From Gammaproteobacteria bacterium (GTDB taxonomy: Bacteria > Pseudomonadota > Gammaproteobacteria > HK1), in contig WLWT01000001.1 in the NCBI GenBank assembly GCA_012103455.1, positions 62,001 to 126,000 of the forward strand: a stretch of 64,000 bases of DNA, in the 5' to 3' direction. The position numbers and the translations under genes are program-made. Below are positions 17,838 through 26,332 of this stretch, piece by piece. Numbering within the stretch: the stretch's first letter is position 1; every line of letters begins with the position of its first letter. The notes beneath the pieces were generated by a model. That model did not search any database. It saw nothing but the letters and a program-made list of their open reading frames with translations, and was not told where the DNA came from.

Positions 17838-18633
17838 GCCGGTGTAATTCCATCAAATAATGATCGGCCAGCCACGGTAACGGCGGCAGCGATTCAAGCG
17901 CTCGTTCGAGCCGATCCAGCGCGCGTACCAGGGCGGCGGCTTTGCTGGTCAAATTTTCCGTATATGGCGGCGGTACTAAAGCGCCTAGCGCCGCTACCCG
18001 CCGGCATTCGAAGTGCGGCGCGAATTCCTCGCGCAACACAGAAATGCTGGGGTAGTAGACCTTCAGTCCGCGCCATTCGACGCCGCCCGAGTTGATGTGC
18101 CCAGGATTTATTAGCTCAAGGGTCATGCGCCTAAAGGCTTTGCGTGGCGCGAGCCGAGCCAGGAACCACAGCCATTCCCATGGCACCACCGGACCCATGA
18201 CGCACACTAACAAGGTGGCGCCGGGTGGCAACACGCAGGCGAGATCGGCTGCCAATAGCCGCCGCCCAGCCACGCAGTTGAGACCGCCGAAGTTTGAGAA
18301 CGCGCCATCGAAACAGCCACCCGCCAGTGAACTCACCTCTTCCATCGGCATAGGCTGAACGCTCACCCGATCGGTTAGCGCATTTTGCTGCACTTTGCGG
18401 CGCGTGGCCTTCACCATCCGGGCGGCGGCGTCCGTGGCGTGCACCCGTACTCCACGGTTAGCCAGATGAATAGCGTCTGCCCCGGTGCCGCAGCTCAGTT
18501 CCAGAACGCGCTGGCCCGGTTTAAAGGCGGCGTCCAGATGCCGCCAGACCCGTGCCCGCATGAGCGAGCCTATAAGGCTCAGCGTGAAATCGCCGTCGTA
18601 GTCCTCGGCATAGGCATCAAAAGGCGTGGACAT
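17827..18633 (-). CDS. Class I SAM-dependent methyltransferase
   Basis: This 268-residue cytoplasmic enzyme has SAM motif I 'RVLELSCGTGADAIHLA' (residues ~43-59), an acidic 'VHATDAAARMV' strand and a 'DGAFSNFGGLNCV' post-motif of the methyltransferase-11/25 kind. It resembles the methyltransferase at 4.7-5.5 kb in its N-terminal 'YAEDYDG' and GTGxD spacing, so each may serve a neighbouring B12-type radical SAM gene. Its upstream flank holds a G-rich 15-bp repeat array. It is separated from the next minus-strand gene upstream by about 90 bp and may share its transcript. The substrate is unknown. Confidence 0.78.
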   Translation of the reverse strand: MSTPFDAYAEDYDGDFTLSLIGSLMRARVWRHLDAAFKPGQRVLELSCGTGADAIHLANRGVRVHATDAAARMVKATRRKVQQNALTDRVSVQPMPMEEVSSLAGGCFDGAFSNFGGLNCVAGRRLLAADLACVLPPGATLLVCVMGPVVPWEWLWFLARLAPRKAFRRMTLELINPGHINSGGVEWRGLKVYYPSISVLREEFAPHFECRRVAALGALVPPPYTENLTSKAAALVRALDRLERALESLPPLPWLADHYLMELHRLNA

Positions 18634-18635
18634 TA

Positions 18636-18681
18636 GGGGGATAGGCCATCGGGGGGATAGGCATTGGGGGGCATAGGTATT
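18636..18681. repeat. G-rich 15/16-bp tandem repeat, about three copies
   Basis: Units begin at 18636, 18651 and 18666, each with a run of five or six G followed by ATAGGC or a variant. They occupy the gap between a methyltransferase gene and a radical SAM gene. Confidence 0.8.
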
Positions 18682-18721
18682 GGCTGGCGTTCAGCGTTTA
18701 CCGCTCATTAGTGTTCACCGC

Positions 18722-20110
18722 TCAGGCTTCCACCTCCGCCGCCACTGCGCGCATGGCGTCCCGCGCCGCTAACGCCTCGTTGCGCAGCGTTTGCGCGCCC
18801 GCCGGATCGCTACGTTGATTGCGAAACGCGGCCACTTCGTTGCGCAGCCATTTGTCCGCGTGCCGGTAATAAGTCCGTGAATGCCGTCCTTTGATCTTGA
18901 TGTCCCTATCGGTTGAGGTGGCCCATGGCAAGTCGCACGCCACTTTGTTCGCCACTGCGTCGTAATAGGCCGTGCCCTTGATGGGATAGGTGACGGTGGT
19001 GAAGAAAATATCCGGGTTAGTGGTTTTGACGTGCTCGATGGTGGCCTCTATATCGGACTCGGTTTCGCCGTCGTAGCCCCACATCAAGAACATGCCGACC
19101 TCGATACCGTGACGTTGCGCCGCTTTGATGGCCCATTCCACCTGCTCGACTTTCACGCCGCGGTTCATGGCATCCAAGATCCGCTGGCTGCCACTCTCCG
19201 AGCCGATCCACACGCGGTAACAGCCTATCGCGGCCAGCGTTTCCAATACCTCTTCTTTCATCATTCGATCGGCCCGCGAGATGGTCTCGAACGGTAGCTG
19301 AATGCGCCGCCGTTTCAACTCCGCGGCGTAGCTGGCCAACCAGCGGTGATTGATGGTGAACACATCGTCGGCGTACCACACCTGCTCCGGACTATAGGTG
19401 TCGCGGATGAACTCCACCTCGTCAACGCAGTCGTTGAAGTCCCTGCGTCGGTGCGAGAACCCGAACACACCATGCGAGCACCACTTGCAGCGGTACGGAC
19501 AACCGCGCGCCGTGATCAGATTGACGCTGCCCATACCGTGGTGTTGGCGCCACACGTCCACATACCTAGAGATATCGATTTGTTCGCGATCGGGCCAGGG
19601 AATGCTGTCGATATCCGGGATACGGGTGCGTTGCGCATTGGTGACGATGGTGCCTGCATCGTTGCGGTACACCACGCCGTCAATACCATCCAGGGCGTAT
19701 TGGCCGCGGCAAGCCAAGCGGGGGATCAGCGCCTCCAAGGTCGCCTCACCCTCGCCCACCACCACCACATCGGCGCCGTGCTCCAAGTATTCGCGCGGAT
19801 AGTTGCCCGATTCCGGTCCACCCACCACCACGGTCCAGCCAAGCGCCTGCGCTTCACCCATGATCTTGACCACGGACACGCGGGTCATCAGATTGGTGTA
19901 GATGCCGAGGATACCGCCGCCCTGGTGCAACCGTGCATGCAACTCATCGCGCGCCGCAAAGGTAGTATCGAAGACTTCCACGTCAAACCCGGCCCGGCGC
20001 AGATAAGCGCTCAGATAAAGCAACCCCAGCGTGGGGTAAGGCTTCATGATTTCCAGCTCTTTCTCGTCCTCGTAGAGAAAGTAGCCGTGGGTGAGAACAA
20101 TATCGCTCAT
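18722..20110 (-). CDS. B12-binding-domain radical SAM protein
   Basis: This 462-residue protein has a cobalamin-binding-like domain ('LGLLYLSAYLRRAGFDVEVFD', with 'VVVGGPESGNYPREYLEHG' near residue 95). The radical SAM core has 'ITARGCPYRCKWCSHG' (CxxxCxxC, near residue 205), then 'YRVWIGSESGSQRILDAMN' and 'GMFLMWGYDGETESDIEATI'. It is closely related to the frameshifted gene just upstream (20260-21763): both have the same opening (MSDxxLxxxxFL) and the same GSESGSQ/GTESGSQ strand. ATG 20110 lies only 7 bp from a MITE inserted between the two genes. The catalysed reaction (methyl transfer or another radical reaction) cannot be read. Confidence 0.85.
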   Translation of the reverse strand: MSDIVLTHGYFLYEDEKELEIMKPYPTLGLLYLSAYLRRAGFDVEVFDTTFAARDELHARLHQGGGILGIYTNLMTRVSVVKIMGEAQALGWTVVVGGPESGNYPREYLEHGADVVVVGEGEATLEALIPRLACRGQYALDGIDGVVYRNDAGTIVTNAQRTRIPDIDSIPWPDREQIDISRYVDVWRQHHGMGSVNLITARGCPYRCKWCSHGVFGFSHRRRDFNDCVDEVEFIRDTYSPEQVWYADDVFTINHRWLASYAAELKRRRIQLPFETISRADRMMKEEVLETLAAIGCYRVWIGSESGSQRILDAMNRGVKVEQVEWAIKAAQRHGIEVGMFLMWGYDGETESDIEATIEHVKTTNPDIFFTTVTYPIKGTAYYDAVANKVACDLPWATSTDRDIKIKGRHSRTYYRHADKWLRNEVAAFRNQRSDPAGAQTLRNEALAARDAMRAVAAEVEA

Positions 20111-20117
20111 GACTTCA

Positions 20118-20258
20118 GGGCGCCTCTAAAAATAGTAATTTTTTCGTGAGTGCAAGGAAGCACCGCGCGCACAACCGCAGTGTATAAGGTGATACATGAG
20201 GATTCGAGCACGGCGCTGACGCCGCAATCGCGGAAAAAGTGCATTTTTAGAGGTGCTC
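20118..20258 (+). mobile_element. MITE copy 1 (~141 bp), target duplication TTCA
   Basis: The element opens with GGGCGCCTCTAAAAATA and closes with the near-inverse ATTTTTAGAGGTGCTC. It is flanked by TTCA at 20114-20117 and again at 20259-20262. The interior matches the copies at 23570 and 34653. No protein is encoded. The right-hand TTCA contains the stop codon of the upstream radical SAM gene. Confidence 0.9.
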
Positions 20259-20259
20259 T

Positions 20260-21763
20260 TCAAGTCCGGGTGATTGATGCAACGGGCGCCGCGCCCGCCA
20301 GCGCTGGCAAAACGGTCGCGTGCGGATTCAATTGCGCCGGCTCCGATGCCCGCCACTGCGCCCAGGCGGCCTCGAGTTCACGCGTCTCACGCGCCAGCGA
20401 ACCAGGGTCATTTGCCGCGCCTGCTCGCGCGCGCCAGCGTAGGGTTAAATCTTGGTGTAACAGGGTGTGCAATTGCCGGTAGAAGGGTGTTTGGTAAGGT
20501 CCCTGAAACATCATGTCCAGATCATTACTATCGTCCCAGTGATCTTTTTTACCCAATTCATGTTGCACCCTGTCATGGAATTTAGTGCCTTTAAGCGGGT
20601 AACTCACACTCACGCCTATATCGTCGGGCATGGTGTCACGCACCAGATCGATGGTCGCCATGATGTCCTCGTAGGTCTCGCCCGGGTAACCGAATTGAAG
20701 GAAGAAACACGCTTTGATGCCGGCCTGTCCAAGCCGCTTTCTCACCACTGGAATATCATCCACTTTGGTGCCTTTTTCCATCGCATCGAGAATTTTCTGA
20801 CTGCCGCTTTCGGTGCCTAGCCAAACTTCGTTTACAGCCGGCCCTAGCCAATCCTTTGACCGCTTTTTTCGTCATCAGATCAATACGCGATTGCACCATG
20901 AACGGAATGGCGGCGTTGAGCTTGTCCACTTCGTCGGCAAAGCGGGCTACCCACTTTGGTTGCAGCCCGAAGATATCGTCTGCGAACCAGATATGGTCGG
21001 GCTGGAACTCGCGTTTTAACCGGGCCATCTCCTCGGCCACCGAGCGCGGCGAACGTATCGCGTAGTGTTGTCCCCAAATGGGTTTCGCGCACCAATTGCA
21101 ATGGAAAGGACAACCCCGGGTGGTGACCATGTTGATACTGAAATAACCGTGATGCCCGCGCCACGCGGTGCGGTAACGCGCGGCATCGAACATGTCCCAC
21201 GCCGGTGCTGGAAAAGTGTCGGCATCGGCTTGTGGCGGCCGGCGGGGGGTGCGGCGAACGCCGCCGGTGGTGCCAGCATCGGGGAATACCAATCCGCGTA
21301 TATCCTCAGCCGCTGGACCACGCCCGCCGAGCAGACTTTCAACCAACTCGCACAATGTCTCATCAGCCTCACCGGCGATGGCGAACTCGACGCCTTGCTT
21401 GAAATACAGCGCAGGTTCGTCGCTGACATCAGCGCCGGCGGCTAACACGCGGGCGCCAGCCTCGCGGGATTTGCGGCTAATGGCGAATGCAGTAGTGCGG
21501 GCATGGCCCAGGCACATCTTGTTCAGGAAATTGAATTGGTCTTCGTAGATAGCTACGATCGCGGGGCGCTCGGCGGCCAACAGCGCTTCGAATTCTTCCA
21601 GTCCATCGCAGAGCATGGCATCGTATAGCGCCACGGAGAAGCCACACTCGCGCACAGCCGCCGCCGCGAACAGAGTTCCCAGTGGCGCATAAGGACGCAT
21701 TTTGGCCGTCTGCTTGGGATCGTTTTTTAAGCAAAACGCGGTGGCTAGCAGAACATCGCTCAC
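20260..21763 (-). pseudogene. B12-binding-domain radical SAM gene with a frameshift
   Basis: The frame from ATG 21763 encodes the cobalamin-like domain and the cluster motif 'VTTRGCPFHCNWCAKPIWG' (near residue 220). At about 20831-20833 a run of three A on the coding strand shifts the frame: 'ARAGCKRSLARH' replaces the expected 'ARAGCNEVWLGTESGSQK'. The original frame resumes as 'ILDAMEKGTKVDDIPVVRKR' and continues to a TGA at 20260. Removing one A restores about 500 residues, the same size as the neighbour. It is either a recent pseudogene or a homopolymer sequencing error. The final TGA is part of the target-site duplication of the adjacent MITE. Confidence 0.82.
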
Positions 21764-21952
21764 GTCAAGCTCCTATCGAAGTTTTGCTCTCCTCGTGCCA
21801 GCGGGCTATGCCCGTTACCTGAGGTTTTAAACCGTCTTCGCGTAATCACGCCGCTGCCAGTAAACCCGCTGCCAGTAAACGTAGTATCACGGCGCGTGTT
21901 GTTTCCCTGAAGGGATCGTTAATGTGCCGCAAAAGAATTTTAGTTGCCACAA
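21764..21952. promoter_or_regulatory. Short intergenic region with 15-bp duplication
   Basis: This gap lies between the GT9 stop and the start of the frameshifted radical SAM gene and probably carries that gene's promoter, though no clear -35/-10 pair is visible. It contains a perfect 15-bp tandem duplication (21851-21880). Confidence 0.3.
21851..21880. repeat. Perfect 15-bp tandem duplication in non-coding DNA
   Basis: CCGCTGCCAGTAAAC occurs twice with no gap, at 21851 and 21866. Confidence 0.95.
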
Positions 21953-23521
21953 TTAAATAGTATCGGGAGGCGCTTGAATAGAACGGGGCCGGAGTCGTTT
22001 TTGTATTTCGGTCACTGTGTCCAACACCTGAACAGTGGTAATGGCGCTGATTCGATTACCGATTCGGTCAAACAATGCCCAATGATCGGCGCTGGCCGGA
22101 TGTGAGTGAGTGAGTTTTTCGTGATGGGAAAAATAGACTGTCGGGGTCGCCACCGTTGCCGCGCAATGAATCGGTGCGCTGTCGCTGGAGACCAGCAGTG
22201 AAGCCCGTTCCAGCAGTGCTGTCAGGCCCGCCAAGGAGGCGCAGGAGTGCACGGCTGGCACGCCCGCGGCTGCGAGCGCGCCGGTAATGGCGCGCCCCAA
22301 CGCCGCCTCGCCCGGTCCGGTGTCAATCACCGGCCGCCAGCCGTGGCGGGCGTAGAGTTCTTCGCCTAGATGCACATAGTTTTGCGCCGGCCATCGGGAG
22401 GACGAGCGGCCGGCGGGGGTTATCACCACAAAACCCCGTTCTTGCGTGATCTCACGGGCGCTGAGCCAATCATTGGTGATCATGCGCGTTTCATCGTGAA
22501 TGGGGAATAACAATGCCCGGCTGGCGCCGCCCACGGTCTTAGCGATAGGCGCCAAACATTGCAGCAAAAAGCGGGGACTCGCGATAGCGCCCCAATAAAA
22601 CCATCCCTCGTGAGTGAACAGTGCCGAGGGTGAACAATCATCCATGCCGTCCACGTATTCGATATTGATTCGCAGTGGCACCTGCAACTGCGCCAGCATC
22701 TCGGCTAGCCACCGGCTCTTGGGCCGGCGGGTGAGGGCCATGAGTGCGGCGTGATAGCGCTGGGAACGTAAGTATTGAAATACCCAGCCCCGTGCCTCGG
22801 CCCCGGCATCGGGATCGAAGACTAAAAACGCATCGGCCAGTGCCGTGGGTTGGAGTACCCGCGCCGTGACCCGCGAGCCTGCAACCGTGACATGCGCCTG
22901 CGGCCAGAGGCGGCGTAGCTCACGCAGCACCGGGGTTATCCACAGTGTGTTGCCTACCCTGAAGCGCGATTGGTGAACCAGGATGCGTGGATGACCGGCT
23001 GGCGGCCAACCGGTGTCGGCATTGACCGTCCACCAGCGCTCGTGTTGAGAAGCCGCGAAGAAAGCATCGCTCGCTTCAACGCCGGCCCGGCTTGTGGCCG
23101 GCGGTCCGGCGAAGTCGAAGCGTCCGCCGTCCAGCCACTTGAGCGTACGCGGCAACGATGGTGGCCGGCCATCCAGGCCCAGGCAAACACTGCCGCTGCT
23201 CTCCCAGTGGGACACCAGTGCCGCCCAGGCGGGCCGGTCGGCGGCGGCGGGCAGCGCGTGCACGGTGCTGGCGGGCAGTGCCCGCAATGGACGCCAATCG
23301 CGAAATTGACTCACCAGCCAAAGCGCCACGGTGCTGGCGGGTGTACGCTCGCGGAGGGCTTCGAGCAGAGCGTAGAGTTGAGCGAATTCGAGGACGTGGG
23401 TGAGCGGCCTGAAGCAAACCACGGCAAGCGGACGATCAGTGGGGAGGACGTGGGGGAGGCGCCAACTTCGTATCTCTTGGCCATCGGCCGGTTGCGCTGT
23501 GGCGCCGACGCCGATGGACAT
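21953..23521 (-). CDS. Glycosyltransferase family 9 (heptosyltransferase-like)
   Basis: The protein has the GT9 pattern in its C-terminal two thirds: 'ILVHQSRFRVGNTLWITPVL' (usually R-x-x-G-D), 'LWPQAHVTVAGS', 'VVITPAGRSSSRWPAQNYVH' (the G-R-x-x-x-K/R-x-W/P box) and 'LLVSSDSAPIHCAATVATPT', the classic D(S/T)xxxHxAAA box. About 190 residues of unrecognised sequence precede it, so it is longer than LPS heptosyltransferases (~350). ATG 23521 is chosen; a GTG at 23575 would start inside the adjacent MITE. It probably adds a sugar to a lipid or small acceptor made by this cluster. It diverges from the P-loop kinase gene across the MITE. Confidence 0.75.
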   Translation of the reverse strand: MSIGVGATAQPADGQEIRSWRLPHVLPTDRPLAVVCFRPLTHVLEFAQLYALLEALRERTPASTVALWLVSQFRDWRPLRALPASTVHALPAAADRPAWAALVSHWESSGSVCLGLDGRPPSLPRTLKWLDGGRFDFAGPPATSRAGVEASDAFFAASQHERWWTVNADTGWPPAGHPRILVHQSRFRVGNTLWITPVLRELRRLWPQAHVTVAGSRVTARVLQPTALADAFLVFDPDAGAEARGWVFQYLRSQRYHAALMALTRRPKSRWLAEMLAQLQVPLRINIEYVDGMDDCSPSALFTHEGWFYWGAIASPRFLLQCLAPIAKTVGGASRALLFPIHDETRMITNDWLSAREITQERGFVVITPAGRSSSRWPAQNYVHLGEELYARHGWRPVIDTGPGEAALGRAITGALAAAGVPAVHSCASLAGLTALLERASLLVSSDSAPIHCAATVATPTVYFSHHEKLTHSHPASADHWALFDRIGNRISAITTVQVLDTVTEIQKRLRPRSIQAPPDTI

Positions 23522-23569
23522 GGCAGGATAGCGCAGGTCCTGCAAGTCCTTTGGACCGGGGTAGGACAA

Positions 23570-23711
23570 GGGCACCTCTAAAAATAGTCATTGTTTCGTG
23601 AGTGCAAGGAAGCACCGCGCGCGCAACCGCAGTGTATGAGGTCATACATGAGGATTCGAGCACGGCGCTGACGCCGCAATCGCGGAAAAAGTGCATGTTT
23701 AGCAGGTGCCC
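23570..23711 (+). mobile_element. MITE copy 2 (~142 bp), target duplication ACAA
   Basis: It begins GGGCACCTCTAAAAATA and ends GTTTAGCAGGTGCCC, in the same orientation as copy 1. ACAA flanks it at 23566-23569 and 23712-23715. It lies in the divergent promoter region between the GT9 and P-loop kinase genes, so it may now supply or disrupt their promoters. Confidence 0.92.
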
Positions 23712-23719
23712 ACAAGTTT

Positions 23720-24472
23720 ATGGAACCGCTTAGCACATTCGTTCACCATGGCAACGATACTGTTGCCCGTGGCGCTTTGCCAACCCATGCATCCGTGACC
23801 CTTTCGGATCTGGCCCGAGCGCTACGCCACGTGTGGTGGCTAGGGGGTGGCAGTTGCGCGGGCAAGACCAGTGTGGCCCGGCGGCTTGCCAGCGAGTGTG
23901 GTGTGCACACCTATCATTGCGACGAGCACTTTGAGGCACACTGCCAGCGCGTGGATAAGCACCGCCATCCGTATTTTTTTCATATCAAAGACTTGCGCCC
24001 TGAAGAATTGTGGATGCGGCCGGTACCGGTGCAGGTGGCGGAACTCACTGGCTTCTACGATGAAGAATTCGACATGGTGGTCGATGATCTGCTGGCGCTC
24101 GGCTCAGCGCGTCCCGTGCTGGTGGAGGGCGCGGGCTTGCGTCCGGCCCGGGTCGCCCCGCTTCTCACCAGAGCAGGCCAGGCGTTGTGGTTAACCGCCA
24201 CCGATGAATTTCGCCGCCGCACTTATCCTGACCGTGGCCCATTCGTGGCTGAGCTGCTCGGTCAATGCTCCGATCCGGACAAGGCCAGGGACCACTGGAT
24301 GCGCCGCGACGCGCTGCGGGCTGCAGCGCTAGAGCGCGAGTTGCGCGATCTCGAGTTACCTCACTTAGTGGTAGATGGCACGCTTGATTTGCTCCAGACG
24401 GTCACATACGTGCAGCGTTATTTTGGCTGGGAGGGTTCGATGGCGGGGAGGGTTCAATGGCGGGGCCGCTAG
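23720..24472 (+). CDS. P-loop kinase-like protein of unknown substrate
   Basis: This 250-residue cytoplasmic protein has a Walker A 'GGGSCAGKTSVARRLA' (residues ~42-57) followed by 'CGVHTYHCDEHFEAH', where the Asp-Glu pair sits where small-molecule kinases bind substrate. 'PVLVEGAGLRPARVAPLL' resembles the Walker B strand of (d)NMP, shikimate or chloramphenicol-phosphotransferase-like kinases. Family placement below 'P-loop NTPase, AAA_18/33-like' is not possible by eye. The start ATG 23720 lies 9 bp past the MITE. The 3' end carries a 17-bp tandem duplication, which alters only the last residues. Its place between a GT9 and a creatininase suggests a role in the same pathway. Confidence 0.65.
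   Translation: MEPLSTFVHHGNDTVARGALPTHASVTLSDLARALRHVWWLGGGSCAGKTSVARRLASECGVHTYHCDEHFEAHCQRVDKHRHPYFFHIKDLRPEELWMRPVPVQVAELTGFYDEEFDMVVDDLLALGSARPVLVEGAGLRPARVAPLLTRAGQALWLTATDEFRRRTYPDRGPFVAELLGQCSDPDKARDHWMRRDALRAAALERELRDLELPHLVVDGTLDLLQTVTYVQRYFGWEGSMAGRVQWRGR
24429..24462. repeat. 17-bp tandem duplication at the end of a gene
   Basis: Units begin at 24429 and 24446. The period is not a multiple of three, and it affects only the extreme C-terminus of the P-loop kinase gene. Confidence 0.85.
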
Positions 24473-24498
24473 CCACTGCCACGGGTCTGGATGCGATG

Positions 24499-25494
24499 CT
24501 AGGCACGATAGGTCTTGGGTAGCCAATTCTCATACCAGCGCGAGGCTGGCGGCGGGCCATCCGCCTGCGTCCAGGAGCCGCGAAGGCTTTTAAATCGAGG
24601 CAGCCGCGGCACCACCTCACCCGCCCAAAACGCCTCCACATCATCGAAAGTACGAAGACCAGACGGCGCCCCCGGATCGTAAGCGGCCAGTAACTCGCGT
24701 TGTTTTGCCGCCAGCCAGCGCACGATGTCTGCCACCATCTGCTGCCCGGCCGCCAACGAAGACTCTTGGGCGTCCCGGCCCATGCCGAAGACCGGATATT
24801 CCTCGCCTTCAGGTAACATGCGCATATCCACACAGTCTGGCTCCAACGCCCAGAGCAGCGAGGTTTCTACCTTACCGGCGTGATCGCCATCGGCCCCGTC
24901 ACCTGGAAATCCGGGCTGGTTGGCCTCGAACTCCGGCAGCCCGAACAGGCGCACCTTGACGAAAGGTTGGATGAGATCGATGAGGGTTTTGAGATCGGTC
25001 CAGTTAGGTCCGTAGTGCCCGGTCAGCAGTATGGCCGCTCTAAACTCCAAGACTTCCGCCATGCGGATGTGGTAACATACGTTTTTGAAGTGCATCCACG
25101 GTGGCAGCGCCGTCAACCAGGGTTTGCCCTCGCCTACATGTTTCACGCCCCATATGGCGAAGCGGCCGATCTCGTGCACGTGCCAATAGTCGGGGGGGGC
25201 GACGATACCGCCGTGGCGCCTGGCCAATGCCACCAGTATGGCGTGGGCTTTCAATGCATCCAGGCCCAGACTACAGTGCGGGCCATGGGGTTCGCACAGG
25301 CCGTATGCCAAATACAGCGCCGGGCACTCGGCAAAAGCGGCTTCCAGTTGATGGGGAAACATGCGTTCCCAGCGTACTTCGCGGGGTGGTTGGTCGGTAT
25401 TTATGTCTTCCAAGGAATTTATTTCCCTAGCCGTTACTGCCTTAGTGGGCCATGTTCTCTGGCAACTTTCCCGGAGATCGATGACACTTGTCAA
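24499..25494 (-). CDS. Creatininase-family amidohydrolase
   Basis: This 331-residue protein has the family metal site in 'CEPHGPHCSLGLDALKA' (residues ~75-92): the usual form is E-Q-H-G-P-H-L-P-L-x-T-D, and here Glu, both His and Asp are kept. 'VCYHIRMAEVLEFRAAILLTGHYG' is the conserved helix-strand, with the expected N-G-H changed to T-G-H. The family includes creatininase, FAPy deformylase and MftE, the peptidase that trims the mycofactocin precursor. It lies between the P-loop kinase and the PhyH genes, convergent with the former and divergent from the latter. Peptide or amide hydrolysis in the cluster's pathway is inferred; no precursor peptide was found nearby. Confidence 0.8.
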   Translation of the reverse strand: MTSVIDLRESCQRTWPTKAVTAREINSLEDINTDQPPREVRWERMFPHQLEAAFAECPALYLAYGLCEPHGPHCSLGLDALKAHAILVALARRHGGIVAPPDYWHVHEIGRFAIWGVKHVGEGKPWLTALPPWMHFKNVCYHIRMAEVLEFRAAILLTGHYGPNWTDLKTLIDLIQPFVKVRLFGLPEFEANQPGFPGDGADGDHAGKVETSLLWALEPDCVDMRMLPEGEEYPVFGMGRDAQESSLAAGQQMVADIVRWLAAKQRELLAAYDPGAPSGLRTFDDVEAFWAGEVVPRLPRFKSLRGSWTQADGPPPASRWYENWLPKTYRA

Positions 25495-25519
25495 ATAGAA
25501 TAGAAGGAAGGTTCTAGCG

Positions 25520-26326
25520 ATGACGGTACTCGACCAAGGGCAACGGTTTTTCTTCGAATGTAACGGCTACTTGGTGTTACCGGACGTGCTTGACGCACGG
25601 CAACTGGATGCGCTTCGCGCTGTCTGCGATGAGGCCGAGCAGTGCTGGCGGGCGGATGCCAGCCTCGCCGGTGTACGCCGTCATGATCTCGATCAGGTCA
25701 TGGCTATCGTCGAATACGACGAGCTTTTTTTTACCATGTTGACCTATCCACCGGTGTTCGGCGCTGTGCGCGAATTGCTAGGGCCCGATATCAGCCTGTT
25801 GGATCATGATTATTTTATTACCCCGCCGGGCGCCACCATTCACAAAGGATGGCATTACGATGAAAGCTTTCCCAATGTTTACCACCCGCGCTCGCGGTTG
25901 ATGATCAAAGTATTTTATGTCCTGCACGATATTCCTGCCGATGGTGGCGGTACCGTGATGCTGCCTGGCTCGCACAGCTTTGCGCCCGGTTGGACCTTAC
26001 CGAATCCACCCGTCCCTGAAGACATGCCGGCCTCGGTGCGGATGAATCTTCGGGCTGGCTGCGCTTATTTCATGGCGGGCCGCTTGTTTCATTCGGTGGG
26101 TAATAATCTTTCCGCCCGCCAAAGAAAGCTGCTCATCTATACCTATGGCCACAAGTGGATGCGTACCTGGGACGGTTATGAACCTTCGGAGCGGGTTCAA
26201 TCCTGGGCGCGAACACCGATGGAGCGGCAACTGCTGGGGCTCACTGATCCGTATGGCCGCAATGCCGGTTGGGAAGAAAAAGAACGGGAAGAGAGTCTGG
26301 AAGCCATAGCCGAGGCGCTGGAGTAA
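25520..26326 (+). CDS. Phytanoyl-CoA dioxygenase (PhyH) family protein 1
   Basis: This 268-residue Fe(II)/2-oxoglutarate-dependent oxygenase has the PhyH opening 'RFFFECNGYLVLPDVLDA'. The metal site reads 'KGWHYDES' (H-x-D, near residue 115) with the distal His in 'GRLFHSVGNNLS' (near residue 192) and 'PGSHSF' in between. These enzymes hydroxylate, epimerise or halogenate small molecules in the cytoplasm and are common in natural-product clusters. Six bases separate it from its paralogue, so the two form one operon. A ribosome site (GAAGGAAGG) precedes ATG 25520. The substrate is unknown. Confidence 0.88.
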   Translation: MTVLDQGQRFFFECNGYLVLPDVLDARQLDALRAVCDEAEQCWRADASLAGVRRHDLDQVMAIVEYDELFFTMLTYPPVFGAVRELLGPDISLLDHDYFITPPGATIHKGWHYDESFPNVYHPRSRLMIKVFYVLHDIPADGGGTVMLPGSHSFAPGWTLPNPPVPEDMPASVRMNLRAGCAYFMAGRLFHSVGNNLSARQRKLLIYTYGHKWMRTWDGYEPSERVQSWARTPMERQLLGLTDPYGRNAGWEEKEREESLEAIAEALE

Positions 26327-26332
26327 CAGCAA

